The position numbers and the translations under genes are program-made. 64,000 nt of DNA from CAZXGD01 sp046350455 (GTDB lineage Bacteria; Planctomycetota; Phycisphaerae; Phycisphaerales; SM1A02), in the NCBI GenBank assembly GCA_046350455.1, contig JAXMAM010000004.1, positions 62,001 to 126,000 on the forward strand, written 5' to 3'. Under the pieces are notes generated by a model, which worked only from the letters and a program-made list of their open reading frames with translations, was not told the DNA's origin and searched no databases. This document shows positions 9,467 through 18,493 of this stretch, in pieces (within the stretch, counting starts at the first letter, position 1; each line of letters opens with the position of its first letter).

Positions 9467-9957
9467 TGCAGGAACGCGGAGATGGTCTTGCCATCCTCCA
9501 GCCTGCCATCCTGGATCATGGCCTCCACCTCGGCTGGCGTGCGGATGACCACCTCGATCTGCTCGCCTGTCTCCAGGCGCTGCGGCACAGGCGTCAGGCG
9601 AGAAGCCTCAAAGACGTGCATGCGTTCGTCGGCAAAGCCAGGGCTGGTGAGGAAGCGTCCGATGGGACGAATGGCGCCAGCGGTGTAGCCGCACTCCTCC
9701 TCCAGTTCACGGAGCGCTGCAGACGCCGGATCCTCGCCGCGCTCCAGCTTGCCTGCGCAGAACTCATCCAGCCAGCGCTCCACGCTGAGACGCCAGTTGC
9801 GGATCATCACCAGGCGGCCATCGTCCAGCACTGGCACCACCGTGACCGCGCCCGGGTGCCGCACGATGTCGCGCACCAGGTCATGGCCAGACGCGTCGCG
9901 ATAGGCGATGCGCTCGACGCCGAAGATGGTTCCCTGATGCACCAGCGTGCGTTGCAT
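9436..9957 (-). CDS. Nudix hydrolase, ADP-ribose pyrophosphatase type
   Basis: 173 residues. The complete Nudix box GKLERGE followed by REL-EEE-CGY lies near residues 68-91 and matches GX5EX7REUXEEXGU. This family hydrolyses nucleoside diphosphates linked to another group. Upstream blocks GTIFGVERI and HPGAVTVVPVLDDGRLVMIRN resemble ADP-ribose pyrophosphatases. I chose the ATG at 9957, which has an AAGGAG Shine-Dalgarno six bases upstream, over a start 60 bases further upstream. Its 3' end overlaps the M50-like gene. A hairpin separates it from the OmpA-like gene. Confidence 0.9.
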   Translation of the reverse strand: MQRTLVHQGTIFGVERIAYRDASGHDLVRDIVRHPGAVTVVPVLDDGRLVMIRNWRLSVERWLDEFCAGKLERGEDPASAALRELEEECGYTAGAIRPIGRFLTSPGFADERMHVFEASRLTPVPQRLETGEQIEVVIRTPAEVEAMIQDGRLEDGKTISAFLQWRLAGGGAP

Positions 9958-10016
9958 GCGGCTCCTTGTGAAGGCAGGAGGATGATAGGGGCCTGCGCGA
10001 CCTGCCCTGCAAAGCA

Positions 10017-10046
10017 CACAGGGCCCGGCGTGTGCCGAGCCCTGTG
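10017..10046 (-). terminator. Hairpin between OmpA-like gene and Nudix gene
   Basis: CACAGGGC at 10017-10024 pairs with GCCCTGTG at 10039-10046, with an inner CGGC/GCCG pairing. On the minus strand it is followed by TGCTTTGC, a weak T-rich stretch. It lies 44 bases after the OmpA-like stop and could attenuate read-through into the Nudix gene. Confidence 0.4.
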
Positions 10047-10089
10047 GATTCAGACTGCGTGGAAGGCAGAACGCGGCAGCGCGCGACGT

Positions 10090-10911
10090 TCACTTGCCTG
10101 GCGTGCTGGTCTTCTTGGAAGAGGTGCTCTTGGCAGGCGTGGCGGTCTTGGCAGCAGACTTCTTGACTGTCGCCTTGGACTTGTCCGCGTGCGAGGCTGC
10201 GTTCTTTGGAGTCTCTGACTTCACGCTGCCAGCCAGCGCTTCGCTGCGAGTCACCACGATCTCCACGCGGCGGCTAGCGTCCTTGGAGCCCTTGGGCTGG
10301 TCTGGTCCGTAGCTGGCCAGCGCCATCTGGCTGCCGGCAAGGCCCTTCTTCTCCAGGTAGGCGCGCACCTGGAAGGCGCGCTCGAAGCCCAGGTGATAGT
10401 TGCTTGCGAAGGAGCTCTTGCGGATGGGATCGCCATCGGTGTGTCCCACGACCAGGATCTCGCGGTTCGGGAAGGCTTCCTTCACCTTGGTGGCCACCTG
10501 ATCCAGCGAGCGCTTCGAGCTGTCCTTCAGCGAAGTCTTGCCAGAGTCGAAGAGCAAGTTGCTGGCGATGGCAAGGTGCAGGTCGCCGTTCACCACCGAG
10601 GCTTCCACGCCTGGGATGTTGTCCCAGCCCTTGACGCTCACCGTGCCAGCGCCGTCACCAGCTGGTCCTGGCACTGCAGCGGTCTCCTGGCAGGCCGCCA
10701 ACTGCGCAGCCAGATCATCCGCGCGAGTCTTCTCACGCTGGAGCTGCGCACCCAGCTCGTTGAGGCGGGCGTTCTGCGTGTCCAGCTGCTTGGCCAGGGT
10801 GTCGTTGTCCTCCACCAGAGCGGCCGAGCCGTTTTTGTTGTTGTCGTTGCAGCCCGCCAGCGCAGCGCAAAGCGCGAAAGCGGCGAGACCAAAGAGTGGG
10901 ATACGTGCCAT
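10090..10911 (-). CDS. OmpA/Pal-like lipoprotein with lysine-rich tail
   Basis: 273 residues from the ATG at 10911, preceded by AAAGGA. The signal peptide MARIPLFGLAAF ends in the lipobox ALAGC, so Cys21 should be lipidated. A predicted coiled coil (about 35-75, DTLAKQLDTQNARLNEL) precedes an OmpA C-terminal domain with SNLLFDSGKTSL, VVGHTDGDPIR, ASYGPDQP and RRVEIVV. This domain binds peptidoglycan diaminopimelate. The last 50 residues are Lys/Ala/Ser/Thr-rich (KSAAKTATPAK), unusual for Pal and possibly wall- or nucleic-acid-binding. The likely role is tethering an outer membrane to peptidoglycan. A longer upstream start would add 19 Arg-rich residues and is less likely. Confidence 0.9.
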   Translation of the reverse strand: MARIPLFGLAAFALCAALAGCNDNNKNGSAALVEDNDTLAKQLDTQNARLNELGAQLQREKTRADDLAAQLAACQETAAVPGPAGDGAGTVSVKGWDNIPGVEASVVNGDLHLAIASNLLFDSGKTSLKDSSKRSLDQVATKVKEAFPNREILVVGHTDGDPIRKSSFASNYHLGFERAFQVRAYLEKKGLAGSQMALASYGPDQPKGSKDASRRVEIVVTRSEALAGSVKSETPKNAASHADKSKATVKKSAAKTATPAKSTSSKKTSTPGK

Positions 10912-10989
10912 GCTGAAGAGTCCTTTCAAAGGTTGGCGAACACGCCGACGGCGCTGCCGTCTAGCCACCCGCGTCCTTGCGGGCAGCGA

Positions 10990-12609
10990 TTATTGAACCT
11001 CTGTAGGGATCGGCTGTAAAGGCCCTGCACCATCCCTTTTTGTTTTTTGCGCTGGGCGAGCCACCGCCAGGAACACCCCTAGGAGCACTACCACCACCGC
11101 CAGGAGACGCAGGATGCGGGCCAAGGCTGTCCGGGGGCCAGCATCCTCCTCTGTGTCTGCCCGGGCCAGGAAAGCACCCACTCCCGCAGCCACAGCCACG
11201 ACGGCCCCGATGGAAGCCAGCTGCCAGACGCCTGCTGGGCTGCCAAAGACCCACCCCAGCACTGCCACCAGCATGGCCAGGATGGCGGCTGCCGCCCACC
11301 CACCTGCGTGCCGCTCGGACCGGCCTGCCTTGGCTGCCGCCACCACCGCCACCACGGCGCACAGCGCAGATCCGGCCAGGACCACCATGGGGTCCTCGCG
11401 GGCTGCGTCGGCTGCCTGATTGAGCCCAGTCGAGACACCTCGGTAGGCAGCCCACAGCACAGGCTTGCCCGCAAAGGCCAGCACTGAACCCACGGCCAGG
11501 CTGGGGCCAAAGGGCATGCGGAGCGGCGCATGGCGCATGAGGTTGGCCACCCACCAGGCCAGTCCCACGAACGGCGCCAGCAGGAACCCCACCAGGCCAA
11601 CCTTCCACCCAAAGGTGGCGCCCACCGCTGCCATCAGGTGCACATCGCCCAGCCCCATGGCCTCCACTCCCAGGAGGAGCGTGGCGCCGATGCGGATGGC
11701 CCACACCAGCGCGCCAGCCGCCAGCAGGCCAGCGCAGCTCGCCGCCAACGCCTGCACCCAGAGCGGGACAGCGGTCGCTGCAGGATCTGTCCACACGTTC
11801 CGCGCCAGCAGGAAGCCAGCTGCAGCCAGGAGCACCGGCGGCAGGCAGAAGGCCAGCTCCTTCCCCATCTCGCGGCGGGCATGCGGGTACTCGGCAAAGA
11901 TCTCGCCGTCCTTCACATACGCGTCGTAGTCAGCAAACGAGTGCTTCAGCACACCCAGGCGCAGGAGCGCAATCGAGATGCACAGACCCAGCGCGCCACC
12001 CAGGGCCGCCACCACGCCCGGCCACGGCAGGAGCGGCACAGGCCATGGATGCGTGGTGTGCTTGGCCACCAGCGCCTGCAGCACCCAACCTGCCAGCGCA
12101 AGCAGGCTGCACAGCGTGGGAATCAGGAGCGGGATGTGGAACGTGCGCGCATCCGAAAGAAGCATGGCCGCCAGGGAGCCGACGCAGTAGAGCACCACCA
12201 CCAGCGCAGGCGCCGCACAGACCGGCCCCTGCGACACCCACCAGCCCTTGCCCACCGAGAACCAGAAGCTCTCCGGCCCCGGCATGAACAGCAGCCCGTA
12301 CACCGCCACGAACACCAGCCCCAGCACGATCTCGATGAGCACGTAGTGCGGCGGAATGCGCACGCCGCACGCGCTGCAGCGCCCACGCAGGCGCAGGTAC
12401 CCCAGCACCGGCATGTTGTCGTACCACGGCAGGCGGTAGCCGCACACTGGACACCGCGATGGAGGCGACACGATGCTGATGCCCTGCGGCAGTCGCCATG
12501 CCACCACGTTGATGAACGACCCTGCGCACGCGCCGAACGCAAACGCAAAGAACATGCCCACCAGGTGCGGCAGCAGGAGCGCGTAGTCAATCCATTGCTC
12601 TGATGACAT
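10990..12609 (-). CDS. Large prepilin peptidase (A24 family) with C-terminal membrane extension
   Basis: 539 residues, about twice the usual 250-290. The N-terminal A24_N region has GSFINVVAWRLP and two Cys pairs (CPVC at 53-56, CSAC at 78-81). The two catalytic Asp lie in LLSDARTFHIP (Asp153) and GLGDVHLMAA (Asp322). The enzyme cleaves and N-methylates type IV prepilins and type II pseudopilins at the inner membrane. The spacing between the Asp residues is expanded by a soluble insert (about 222-250). After the core about four extra hydrophobic segments follow (about 390-520), with no recognised function. No pilus genes are visible nearby. It lies 18 bases downstream of xseB. Confidence 0.92.
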   Translation of the reverse strand: MSSEQWIDYALLLPHLVGMFFAFAFGACAGSFINVVAWRLPQGISIVSPPSRCPVCGYRLPWYDNMPVLGYLRLRGRCSACGVRIPPHYVLIEIVLGLVFVAVYGLLFMPGPESFWFSVGKGWWVSQGPVCAAPALVVVLYCVGSLAAMLLSDARTFHIPLLIPTLCSLLALAGWVLQALVAKHTTHPWPVPLLPWPGVVAALGGALGLCISIALLRLGVLKHSFADYDAYVKDGEIFAEYPHARREMGKELAFCLPPVLLAAAGFLLARNVWTDPAATAVPLWVQALAASCAGLLAAGALVWAIRIGATLLLGVEAMGLGDVHLMAAVGATFGWKVGLVGFLLAPFVGLAWWVANLMRHAPLRMPFGPSLAVGSVLAFAGKPVLWAAYRGVSTGLNQAADAAREDPMVVLAGSALCAVVAVVAAAKAGRSERHAGGWAAAAILAMLVAVLGWVFGSPAGVWQLASIGAVVAVAAGVGAFLARADTEEDAGPRTALARILRLLAVVVVLLGVFLAVARPAQKTKRDGAGPLQPIPTEVQ

Positions 12610-12627
12610 GGCAGCGGGTGGCGAGCG

Positions 12628-12918
12628 TCAGAAGGGAGCGTCCTGCGGGTCCTGGCCAGCATCCAGCTCGCGGCCAGCGATGGCCTGCACGCGCTGCTCG
12701 GCGGCGCTCAGGATCTGCTGGCAGCGGCGGATGAGCAGATCGCCGCGCGCATACTCCTTCAGGCTCTCCTCCAGGCCAGTCTCGCCCCGCTCCATGCGTT
12801 CGATGATGCCCTCGAGCTCCTCGACGGCTTCCTCAAACGTGAGCTTGGCGACCGCAGGGTCCAGTTCCTGCTCAGCTGGCCGAGGGGCTGTCTTCCGTGA
12901 CGGCTTCGTCATGCCCAC
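12628..12918 (-). CDS. xseB: Exodeoxyribonuclease VII small subunit
   Basis: 96 residues. The family core LTFEEAVEELEGIIERME followed by LEESLKEYARGDLLIRRCQ spans about residues 27-72, the XseB signature for the helical bundle that coats XseA. A start six bases further in, at MTKPS, is equally possible. It overlaps the 3' end of xseA by about 47 bases in another frame, so the subunits are probably translationally coupled. Together they degrade single-stranded DNA to oligonucleotides. Confidence 0.95.
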   Translation of the reverse strand: MGMTKPSRKTAPRPAEQELDPAVAKLTFEEAVEELEGIIERMERGETGLEESLKEYARGDLLIRRCQQILSAAEQRVQAIAGRELDAGQDPQDAPF

Positions 12919-14314
12919 AGACTACCGACCGCACCGAGCCCTCTGCGAGCCGGGTGAGAAGTTGCGCTCCCGTGGCCGCGTCCTGCGCGCGGCGGATCAC
13001 CGTGCCGTCTGCCCCAAAGGTGATGGAGTACCCGCGCTCCAGCACCTGCTGCGGCCCAAGCGCCTGCAGGTGGCGCGCAAGCCGCTGCACCCGTTCTGCC
13101 TGCCCGGCCGCGCGCACCTGCATGGCCCGGTTCAGGCGGCCTCGCAGCTCCTCCACCCGCTGCGCGGCCAGCGCATGCCGCGCTGCCGGCCGGAGCGTCT
13201 CCCAGGCGGTGCGGGCCTCCGCCAGCCTGCGAGCCGCGCGGTGGAGCCGCGCCGTGGGTGCCAGCGCCAGCCGCCGGGCCAGGTCCTGCACGCGGCGCTG
13301 GTGTGGCTCCAGCATGCCGTGTGGCGTTCGGAAGAATGGATGCCGGGCCAGCACCTCCACCTCGCGCGCGGCGTCGCGCAGCCGCTTGCGGGTGAGGAGG
13401 CCCAGGCGGTCGGTCAGGTAGTTGGCCTGCTCTGCCATCTGCGCGCGGTCAGGCAGCAGCAGCATGGCGGCCTGGGTGGGAGTGCTGGCGCGGCGGTCCG
13501 CCACCAGCTCGATCACCGTGGTGTCGGTCTCGTGGCCGATGGCCGCCACCACCGGCGTGACCGCGGAGAACACCGCGTCGGCCACCACGCGTTCATTGAA
13601 CGCCCACAGATCCTCCAGCGATCCGCCGCCCCGCGTGACGATCATGGCGTCAATGCCAAGCTCGTCGGCGCGCCGGTCCACAGCGCGGATGGCGCAGGCC
13701 ACTTCGGCGGCGGCGCCTTCGCCCTGCACCGGCACCTCCACCACCAGCAGCTCCACAAAGGGCGCACGCAGGCGCGCGGTGCGCAGGACGTCCTGCAGCG
13801 CCGCGCCGTGACGCGCGGTGATCACGGCCACGCGCCGCGGGTAGGCGGGCAGCGGACGCTTGCGGGCCTCGTCAAAGTAGCCCTCAGCGCGCAGCACGCG
13901 GCACAGCTCCTCAAAGCGCTGCTGCAGCGTGCCCTGCCCACGGCGCTCCAGCTTGTCCACCACCAGCTGGGCGCGGCCAGACGGGCCGTAGTAGGTCAGG
14001 CGGCCGGTCACCACCACTTCCATGCCGTTGCCTGGCTGGAAGGTGGCTCTGCTGGCAGTGCTGGCCCATGCCACGCAGTTCAGCACTGCGCCTTCGTCCT
14101 TCACGCTGAAGTACCAGTGGTTGCGCGCAGTGAAGTTGCTCACCTCGCCCACGATGCGCAGGCGCCCCACGCCTTCCAGCGCGCTCTTGGCGCGGTCGCA
14201 TGCCTGCGTCACGGTGAGCGGCGGCGGCTCTGCGTCGCGGTCGCCCGTTGTCTCAAACAGCCCGCCGCGGAAGGGCGATGGCTGGCGGCGCACATGGAAC
14301 GGCGGCTCTGGCAC
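12872..14314 (-). CDS. xseA: Exodeoxyribonuclease VII large subunit
   Basis: About 480 residues. An N-terminal OB-fold (RIVGEVSNFTARNHWYFSVKD) is followed by the nuclease domain with RRVAVITARHGAALQD, VTRGGGSLEDLWAFN, and GHETDTTVIELVADRRASTPT, all diagnostic. A coiled-coil region and a C-terminal LERGYSITFG segment complete the family layout. I placed the start at GTG 14314 with AAGG just upstream. The open frame continues upstream across recG on the opposite strand, but those codons are antisense to it. xseA and recG diverge from a 30-base gap. Confidence 0.93.
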   Translation of the reverse strand: MPEPPFHVRRQPSPFRGGLFETTGDRDAEPPPLTVTQACDRAKSALEGVGRLRIVGEVSNFTARNHWYFSVKDEGAVLNCVAWASTASRATFQPGNGMEVVVTGRLTYYGPSGRAQLVVDKLERRGQGTLQQRFEELCRVLRAEGYFDEARKRPLPAYPRRVAVITARHGAALQDVLRTARLRAPFVELLVVEVPVQGEGAAAEVACAIRAVDRRADELGIDAMIVTRGGGSLEDLWAFNERVVADAVFSAVTPVVAAIGHETDTTVIELVADRRASTPTQAAMLLLPDRAQMAEQANYLTDRLGLLTRKRLRDAAREVEVLARHPFFRTPHGMLEPHQRRVQDLARRLALAPTARLHRAARRLAEARTAWETLRPAARHALAAQRVEELRGRLNRAMQVRAAGQAERVQRLARHLQALGPQQVLERGYSITFGADGTVIRRAQDAATGAQLLTRLAEGSVRSVVCGHDEAVTEDSPSAS

Positions 14315-14344
14315 GGCCTTACGATAGCCAGCGCAGACCTGCTC

Positions 14345-16453
14345 ATGCCAAACGCAGAAGGAACGCCCCAGACACCTGTTGATGCGCTGCCTGGCGTGGG
14401 GCCGCGCACAGCGGCTGCGTTCCGGCATCTGGGGCTGCGCACCGCAGGAGACCTGGTGCGGCACCTGCCAGCGCGCTATGAAGAGGAGCGCAGCGAAGGC
14501 ACGGTGGCAGACCTGCTGGCAGCCTGCCAGGGCGGCGCTGCTGGCGTGGCCAGCGTGCGCGTGGAGGTGGCCACCGTACGCGCGGCGCCGGGGCGCGCGG
14601 GACGCATCGAGGCCACGCTGGAAGACGCCACAGGCACCATCCGCGCCGTGTGGTTCAACGCGCCGTGGATGCGGCAGCGCATTCACCCCGGGCAGCAAGG
14701 CCTGCTGCAGGGCCAGCCCAAGGTGCGAGGGCGGTATCTGGAGATGGCCAATCCCAGCTGGGCGCCCTTCAGCGCCGCAGATCCGCCACCGCCGCGCACT
14801 GGCCGCCTGCGCCCGGTGTACCCAGCCAGCGAGGAGCTCACCAGCCAGCAGATCGAGCGCGCGATGGCCGCCGCCCTGCCCATGGTGCTGCCCGCCATGC
14901 AGGACCCGCTCCCACTGGAGTTCCGTGTGGCCCGCGCGCTCCTGCCGCTGGACGAGTGCTACCGCCGCATGCACCTGCCCGCGGACATGGATGAGCAGCG
15001 GCAGGCGCGCAGGCGAATGGCCTTTGAGGAGCTGCTCCTCCTCGAGCTTGGCGTGATGATGAAGCGCCACCAGATGCGGCAGGAGGCGCGCGCGCCAGCG
15101 CTAGCGCTCACACCCGCCATTGACGCCCGCATCCGCGCGCGCTTCCCCTTTGCGCTCACCGCGGAGCAGGACACGGCCGCCGCAGACATCGCGCGCGACC
15201 TGGCGCAGACCGTTCCCATGAACCGCCTGCTGCAGGGGGACGTGGGCTCTGGCAAGACAGCAGTGGCCCTCTACGGCATGCTGGTGGCGGTGGCCAACAG
15301 CGCGCAAGCTGCGCTGGTGGCGCCCACCGAGCTGCTGGCTGAACAGCACTACGCCAGCATCCAGCGCTACCTGGCTGGCAGCGACGTGCGCGTGGAGCTC
15401 CTGACCGGCAGCGTGCCGTCTGCAGAGCGCCGCGCAGCGCTGGAACGGCTGGCCAGTGGCGCTGCGCACATCGCCGTGGGCACGCACGCGCTCCTCCTGG
15501 AGGATGCGCGCTTCCACCGCCTAGCCTTCGCGGTGATTGATGAGCAGCACCGATTTGGCGTGGAGCAGCGCGCCGCCATCCGTAGCAAGATTGCGCACGG
15601 CACAGGCGAGGTTCCGCATGTGCTGGTGATGACCGCCACGCCCATTCCACGCACGCTTTCGCTGACTGTGTTTGGCGACCTGGATGTCAGCGTCATTCGC
15701 AGGCCACCCGCAGGAAGGCAGCCCGTGGTCACCCGCGTGGTGGACAGCGGGCGGTCCACAGACGTCTACGCGTACCTGCGCCAGCGCATTGACACAGGTG
15801 AGCAGTGCTTTGTGGTGGTGCCAGCTGTGGAGGAGAGCGCGCTGGGCCTGAAGGACGCAGAGGGCTGGGCGCGCACGCTGGCCAGTGGCGCTTTCGCTGG
15901 CCTCTCCATCGGCGTGGTGCATGGCCAGCTGGACCGCGACGCCCGCGACCAGGTGATGACCGCCTTCCGCGGAGGCCAGCTGCAGGTGCTGGTGGCCACG
16001 GTGGTGATCGAAGTGGGCGTGGACGTGCCCAACGCCAGCCTCATGGTGGTGGAGCACGCAGACCGGTTTGGCCTGGCGCAGCTTCACCAGCTCCGCGGCC
16101 GCGTGGGGCGTGGCAGCCGCAAGAGCCTCTGCGTGTTCATCGGCGACCCGGTCACCGACGAAGCACGCCGCCGGCTGGAGGCCATCGGCGCCACCAGCGA
16201 TGGCTTTGAGCTGGCAGAGCAGGACCTGCAGATCCGCGGCCCGGGCGAGCTGTTCGGCAGCCGGCAGTCTGGCCTGCCCCCCTTCCGCGTGGCGGACCTG
16301 CTGCACGACATGGAGCTGTTGAACCTGGCGCGGCGCGACGCCAAGGAGTGGATCCAGCGCGACCCAACGCTCACGCAGCCTGCCAATGCGCTGCTCCGCC
16401 GCAAGCTGCTGGGGACGTATGGACAAGCGCTTGGACTGGGTGACGTCGCCTGA
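14345..16453 (+). CDS. recG: ATP-dependent DNA helicase RecG
   Basis: 702 residues. An N-terminal wedge/OB region (PVDALPGVGPRTA, VRHLPARYEE) is followed by SF2 helicase motifs: LLQGDVGSGKTAVA (Walker A, about residue 300), AFAVIDEQHRFGV (motif II, about 399), VMTATPIPRTLSLT, and late motifs ending LHQLRGRVGRG. RecG remodels stalled replication forks and Holliday junctions. The start at MPNAEG is supported by the 30-base divergent gap with xseA. There is no obvious LexA-type operator in that gap. An ABC transporter ATPase gene follows after 36 bases. Confidence 0.97.
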   Translation: MPNAEGTPQTPVDALPGVGPRTAAAFRHLGLRTAGDLVRHLPARYEEERSEGTVADLLAACQGGAAGVASVRVEVATVRAAPGRAGRIEATLEDATGTIRAVWFNAPWMRQRIHPGQQGLLQGQPKVRGRYLEMANPSWAPFSAADPPPPRTGRLRPVYPASEELTSQQIERAMAAALPMVLPAMQDPLPLEFRVARALLPLDECYRRMHLPADMDEQRQARRRMAFEELLLLELGVMMKRHQMRQEARAPALALTPAIDARIRARFPFALTAEQDTAAADIARDLAQTVPMNRLLQGDVGSGKTAVALYGMLVAVANSAQAALVAPTELLAEQHYASIQRYLAGSDVRVELLTGSVPSAERRAALERLASGAAHIAVGTHALLLEDARFHRLAFAVIDEQHRFGVEQRAAIRSKIAHGTGEVPHVLVMTATPIPRTLSLTVFGDLDVSVIRRPPAGRQPVVTRVVDSGRSTDVYAYLRQRIDTGEQCFVVVPAVEESALGLKDAEGWARTLASGAFAGLSIGVVHGQLDRDARDQVMTAFRGGQLQVLVATVVIEVGVDVPNASLMVVEHADRFGLAQLHQLRGRVGRGSRKSLCVFIGDPVTDEARRRLEAIGATSDGFELAEQDLQIRGPGELFGSRQSGLPPFRVADLLHDMELLNLARRDAKEWIQRDPTLTQPANALLRRKLLGTYGQALGLGDVA

Positions 16454-16489
16454 AGCGCGCCGCTGCGCTGACACCGCCGCGCACCTACA

Positions 16490-17176
16490 ATGAACCGCTT
16501 CATGGCTGCGCCCGCCCTCCGCATCAATGATCTTTCCTTTGCGTATCCGGGCGCCGCGCTCTCGCTGCGCGTGCCGTCGCTGCAGCTGGAAGCCGGTGAA
16601 CAGGCGCTCCTGGTGGGCGGCTCTGGCCGCGGCAAGAGCACGCTGCTCCAGCTGGTGGCTGGGCTGCGCGATCCGCAGTCAGGCGTCATCAGCGTGGCTG
16701 GCCAGGAGATCACCAGCCTGCGCGGCGCCCAGCGCGACCAGGCGCGCGGCCAGCACATTGGCGTCATCTTCCAGACCTTCAACCTGCTGCAGGGCTTCAC
16801 GGTGCTGGAGAACGTGCTCATGGCGCTCATGTTCAGCGCGCTGGCCCCGCAGCAGCACGAGGCCCGCGCGCGCGCCCTCCTGCAGACCCTGGGCATGACC
16901 GACGTGGACCGCGACGTGGGCGACCTTTCAGTGGGACAGCAGCAGCGCGTGGCGGTGGCGCGCGCGCTGGCCGCGCAGCCCGCGCTGGTGCTGGCGGACG
17001 AGCCCACCGCCAGCCTGGACCCAGAGAACGCCGCAGTCGCACTGGACCTCATCCAGCGTGCCTGCCAGAACGCTGGCGCTGCGCTCCTGTGCACCAGCCA
17101 TGACCCCACCATCCGCAGCCGCTTCCAGCGGGTGCTGGACGTGGAGGAGTTTGTGGCGCCCAGAGGTGCAGCATGA
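16490..17176 (+). CDS. ABC transporter ATP-binding protein (LolD/MacB type)
   Basis: 228 residues. Walker A GGSGRGKST (about residue 43), Q-loop IFQTFNLL, signature LSVGQQQR (about 145-152), Walker B LVLADEP (about 167) and switch His in SHDP are all present, so it should hydrolyse ATP. It resembles ATPases paired with FtsX/MacB-type permeases rather than importers. Its stop overlaps the permease start (ATGA). Together with the permease and the DUF3299 gene it forms a three-gene module known from other bacteria, often near zinc-responsive genes. Confidence 0.93.
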   Translation: MNRFMAAPALRINDLSFAYPGAALSLRVPSLQLEAGEQALLVGGSGRGKSTLLQLVAGLRDPQSGVISVAGQEITSLRGAQRDQARGQHIGVIFQTFNLLQGFTVLENVLMALMFSALAPQQHEARARALLQTLGMTDVDRDVGDLSVGQQQRVAVARALAAQPALVLADEPTASLDPENAAVALDLIQRACQNAGAALLCTSHDPTIRSRFQRVLDVEEFVAPRGAA

Positions 17177-18456
17177 TGCACATGACCGACACGCGCATTG
17201 TGATGCGCAGCCTGCGCTCGCGGCCGCTTTCATCGGGAATCACTGTGGGCATGGTGGCGGTGGCGGTGGCGCTGCTGCTCTCGCTGTACGGCATGCGCCA
17301 CAGCGCCAGCCAGGCCTTCCTGCGCGGCACAGGCAACACGCATCTCCTGGTCAGCGCGGATGCCAGCCCGCTGGTGGCGGTGCTCAACGGCGTCTTCTAC
17401 GCCAACGCTCCGCAGAAGCCGCTGTCGTGGGCGCAGTACCAGCAGATCCGGGGCAGCTTCCCCTGGGCGTGGGTCGTGCCCACGCAGCAAGGCGACAGCT
17501 ACCGCGGCTATCCCACGCTGGCCACCACCGCTGACTTCTTCAGCCAGTTCCAGCCAGCGCCAGACGAGCCATGGAAGCTGAAGGAAGGACGCTTCTTCAC
17601 AGCGCCCTGGGAGATCGTGGTGGGCTCGCAGGCCGCCACCGGCGCCAACCTGCACGTGGGCCAGCAGCTCTTCCTGACGCACGGCACTGCCGGCAGCCGC
17701 GAAGGCCACGAAGGCCACGTGCACAACGAGTTCCCGTTCACCGTGGTGGGCATCCTGGAACCCACTGGCAGCGCGCACGATCGGGCGCTCTTTGTGGACC
17801 TGGAGTCCAGCTGGACGCTGCATGCCTTTGACCGTCGCGAGCGCGAAGGCGTGGAAGGCAAGATCACCCCTGCTGACCTGACAGACGCAGACCGCATGAT
17901 CACCGGCCTGCTGCTGCGCCTGCCAACGCGGCCTGGCGCTGACGCCAGCGCTGCGCTGGCACAGCAGTACGACACGCTCCGCCGCCTGCCTGGTGTGGTG
18001 GTGGCGCAGCCTGCGCAGGAGGTGCAGCGGCTGTTTGCCATCGTGGCGCAGGTGGACGGCCTGTTCATCGCCATGGGCGTGGTGGTGCTGGTGTCCAGCG
18101 CGGTCAGCCTGCTGCTGGCGCTCTACAACTCCATGAACGAGCGGCGGCGCCAGATTGCCGTCCTGCGCGTGCTGGGCGCCAGCCAAGGGCGCGTCTTTGC
18201 GCTGATGGTGACCGAGAGCGTGGTCATCGGCCTGGCTGGTGGCGCCTTGGGAGTGGTGCTGGCGCTGGTGGGCACGGTGGCAGGCGCCAGCTACCTGCGC
18301 GACGCGGTTGGCATCGTGATTGACGCCAGCCTGGACCTGCGCGCCACGGTGGTGGTGCTGGCCGGCACTGTGGCGCTGGCCATCCTGGCTGGGATCTTGC
18401 CGGGGCTTCGCGCGTACAGAACGCCGGTCGCAGACAGCCTGCGTCCTGCTGCCTAG
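17173..18456 (+). CDS. FtsX-type ABC transporter permease of the DUF3299-linked family
   Basis: 427 residues. One N-terminal helix (about 22-42) leads to a large periplasmic domain (about 45-290), and three C-terminal helices follow, the FtsX/MacB-like topology. The periplasmic domain contains a His-rich loop GHEGHVHNEFPFTVVGIL (about 177-194) followed by PTGSAHDRALFVDLE, hallmarks of permeases associated with DUF3299 proteins. RRQIAVLRVLGAS marks the cytoplasmic coupling loop. MacB-like systems perform mechanotransmission rather than channel transport. Substrate unknown; the His cluster suggests a link with metal (inference). Translationally coupled to the ATPase. Confidence 0.9.
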   Translation: MMHMTDTRIVMRSLRSRPLSSGITVGMVAVAVALLLSLYGMRHSASQAFLRGTGNTHLLVSADASPLVAVLNGVFYANAPQKPLSWAQYQQIRGSFPWAWVVPTQQGDSYRGYPTLATTADFFSQFQPAPDEPWKLKEGRFFTAPWEIVVGSQAATGANLHVGQQLFLTHGTAGSREGHEGHVHNEFPFTVVGILEPTGSAHDRALFVDLESSWTLHAFDRREREGVEGKITPADLTDADRMITGLLLRLPTRPGADASAALAQQYDTLRRLPGVVVAQPAQEVQRLFAIVAQVDGLFIAMGVVVLVSSAVSLLLALYNSMNERRRQIAVLRVLGASQGRVFALMVTESVVIGLAGGALGVVLALVGTVAGASYLRDAVGIVIDASLDLRATVVVLAGTVALAILAGILPGLRAYRTPVADSLRPAA

Positions 18457-18493
18457 CAGCCCTGCCGCGCGCTCCTATGATCACGTCCCCCAC

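Noticed and set aside
14315..15070. N-terminal extension of xseA to 732 residues
   Set aside because: The extra codons are antisense to recG, lie upstream of the OB-fold and match no XseA family member.
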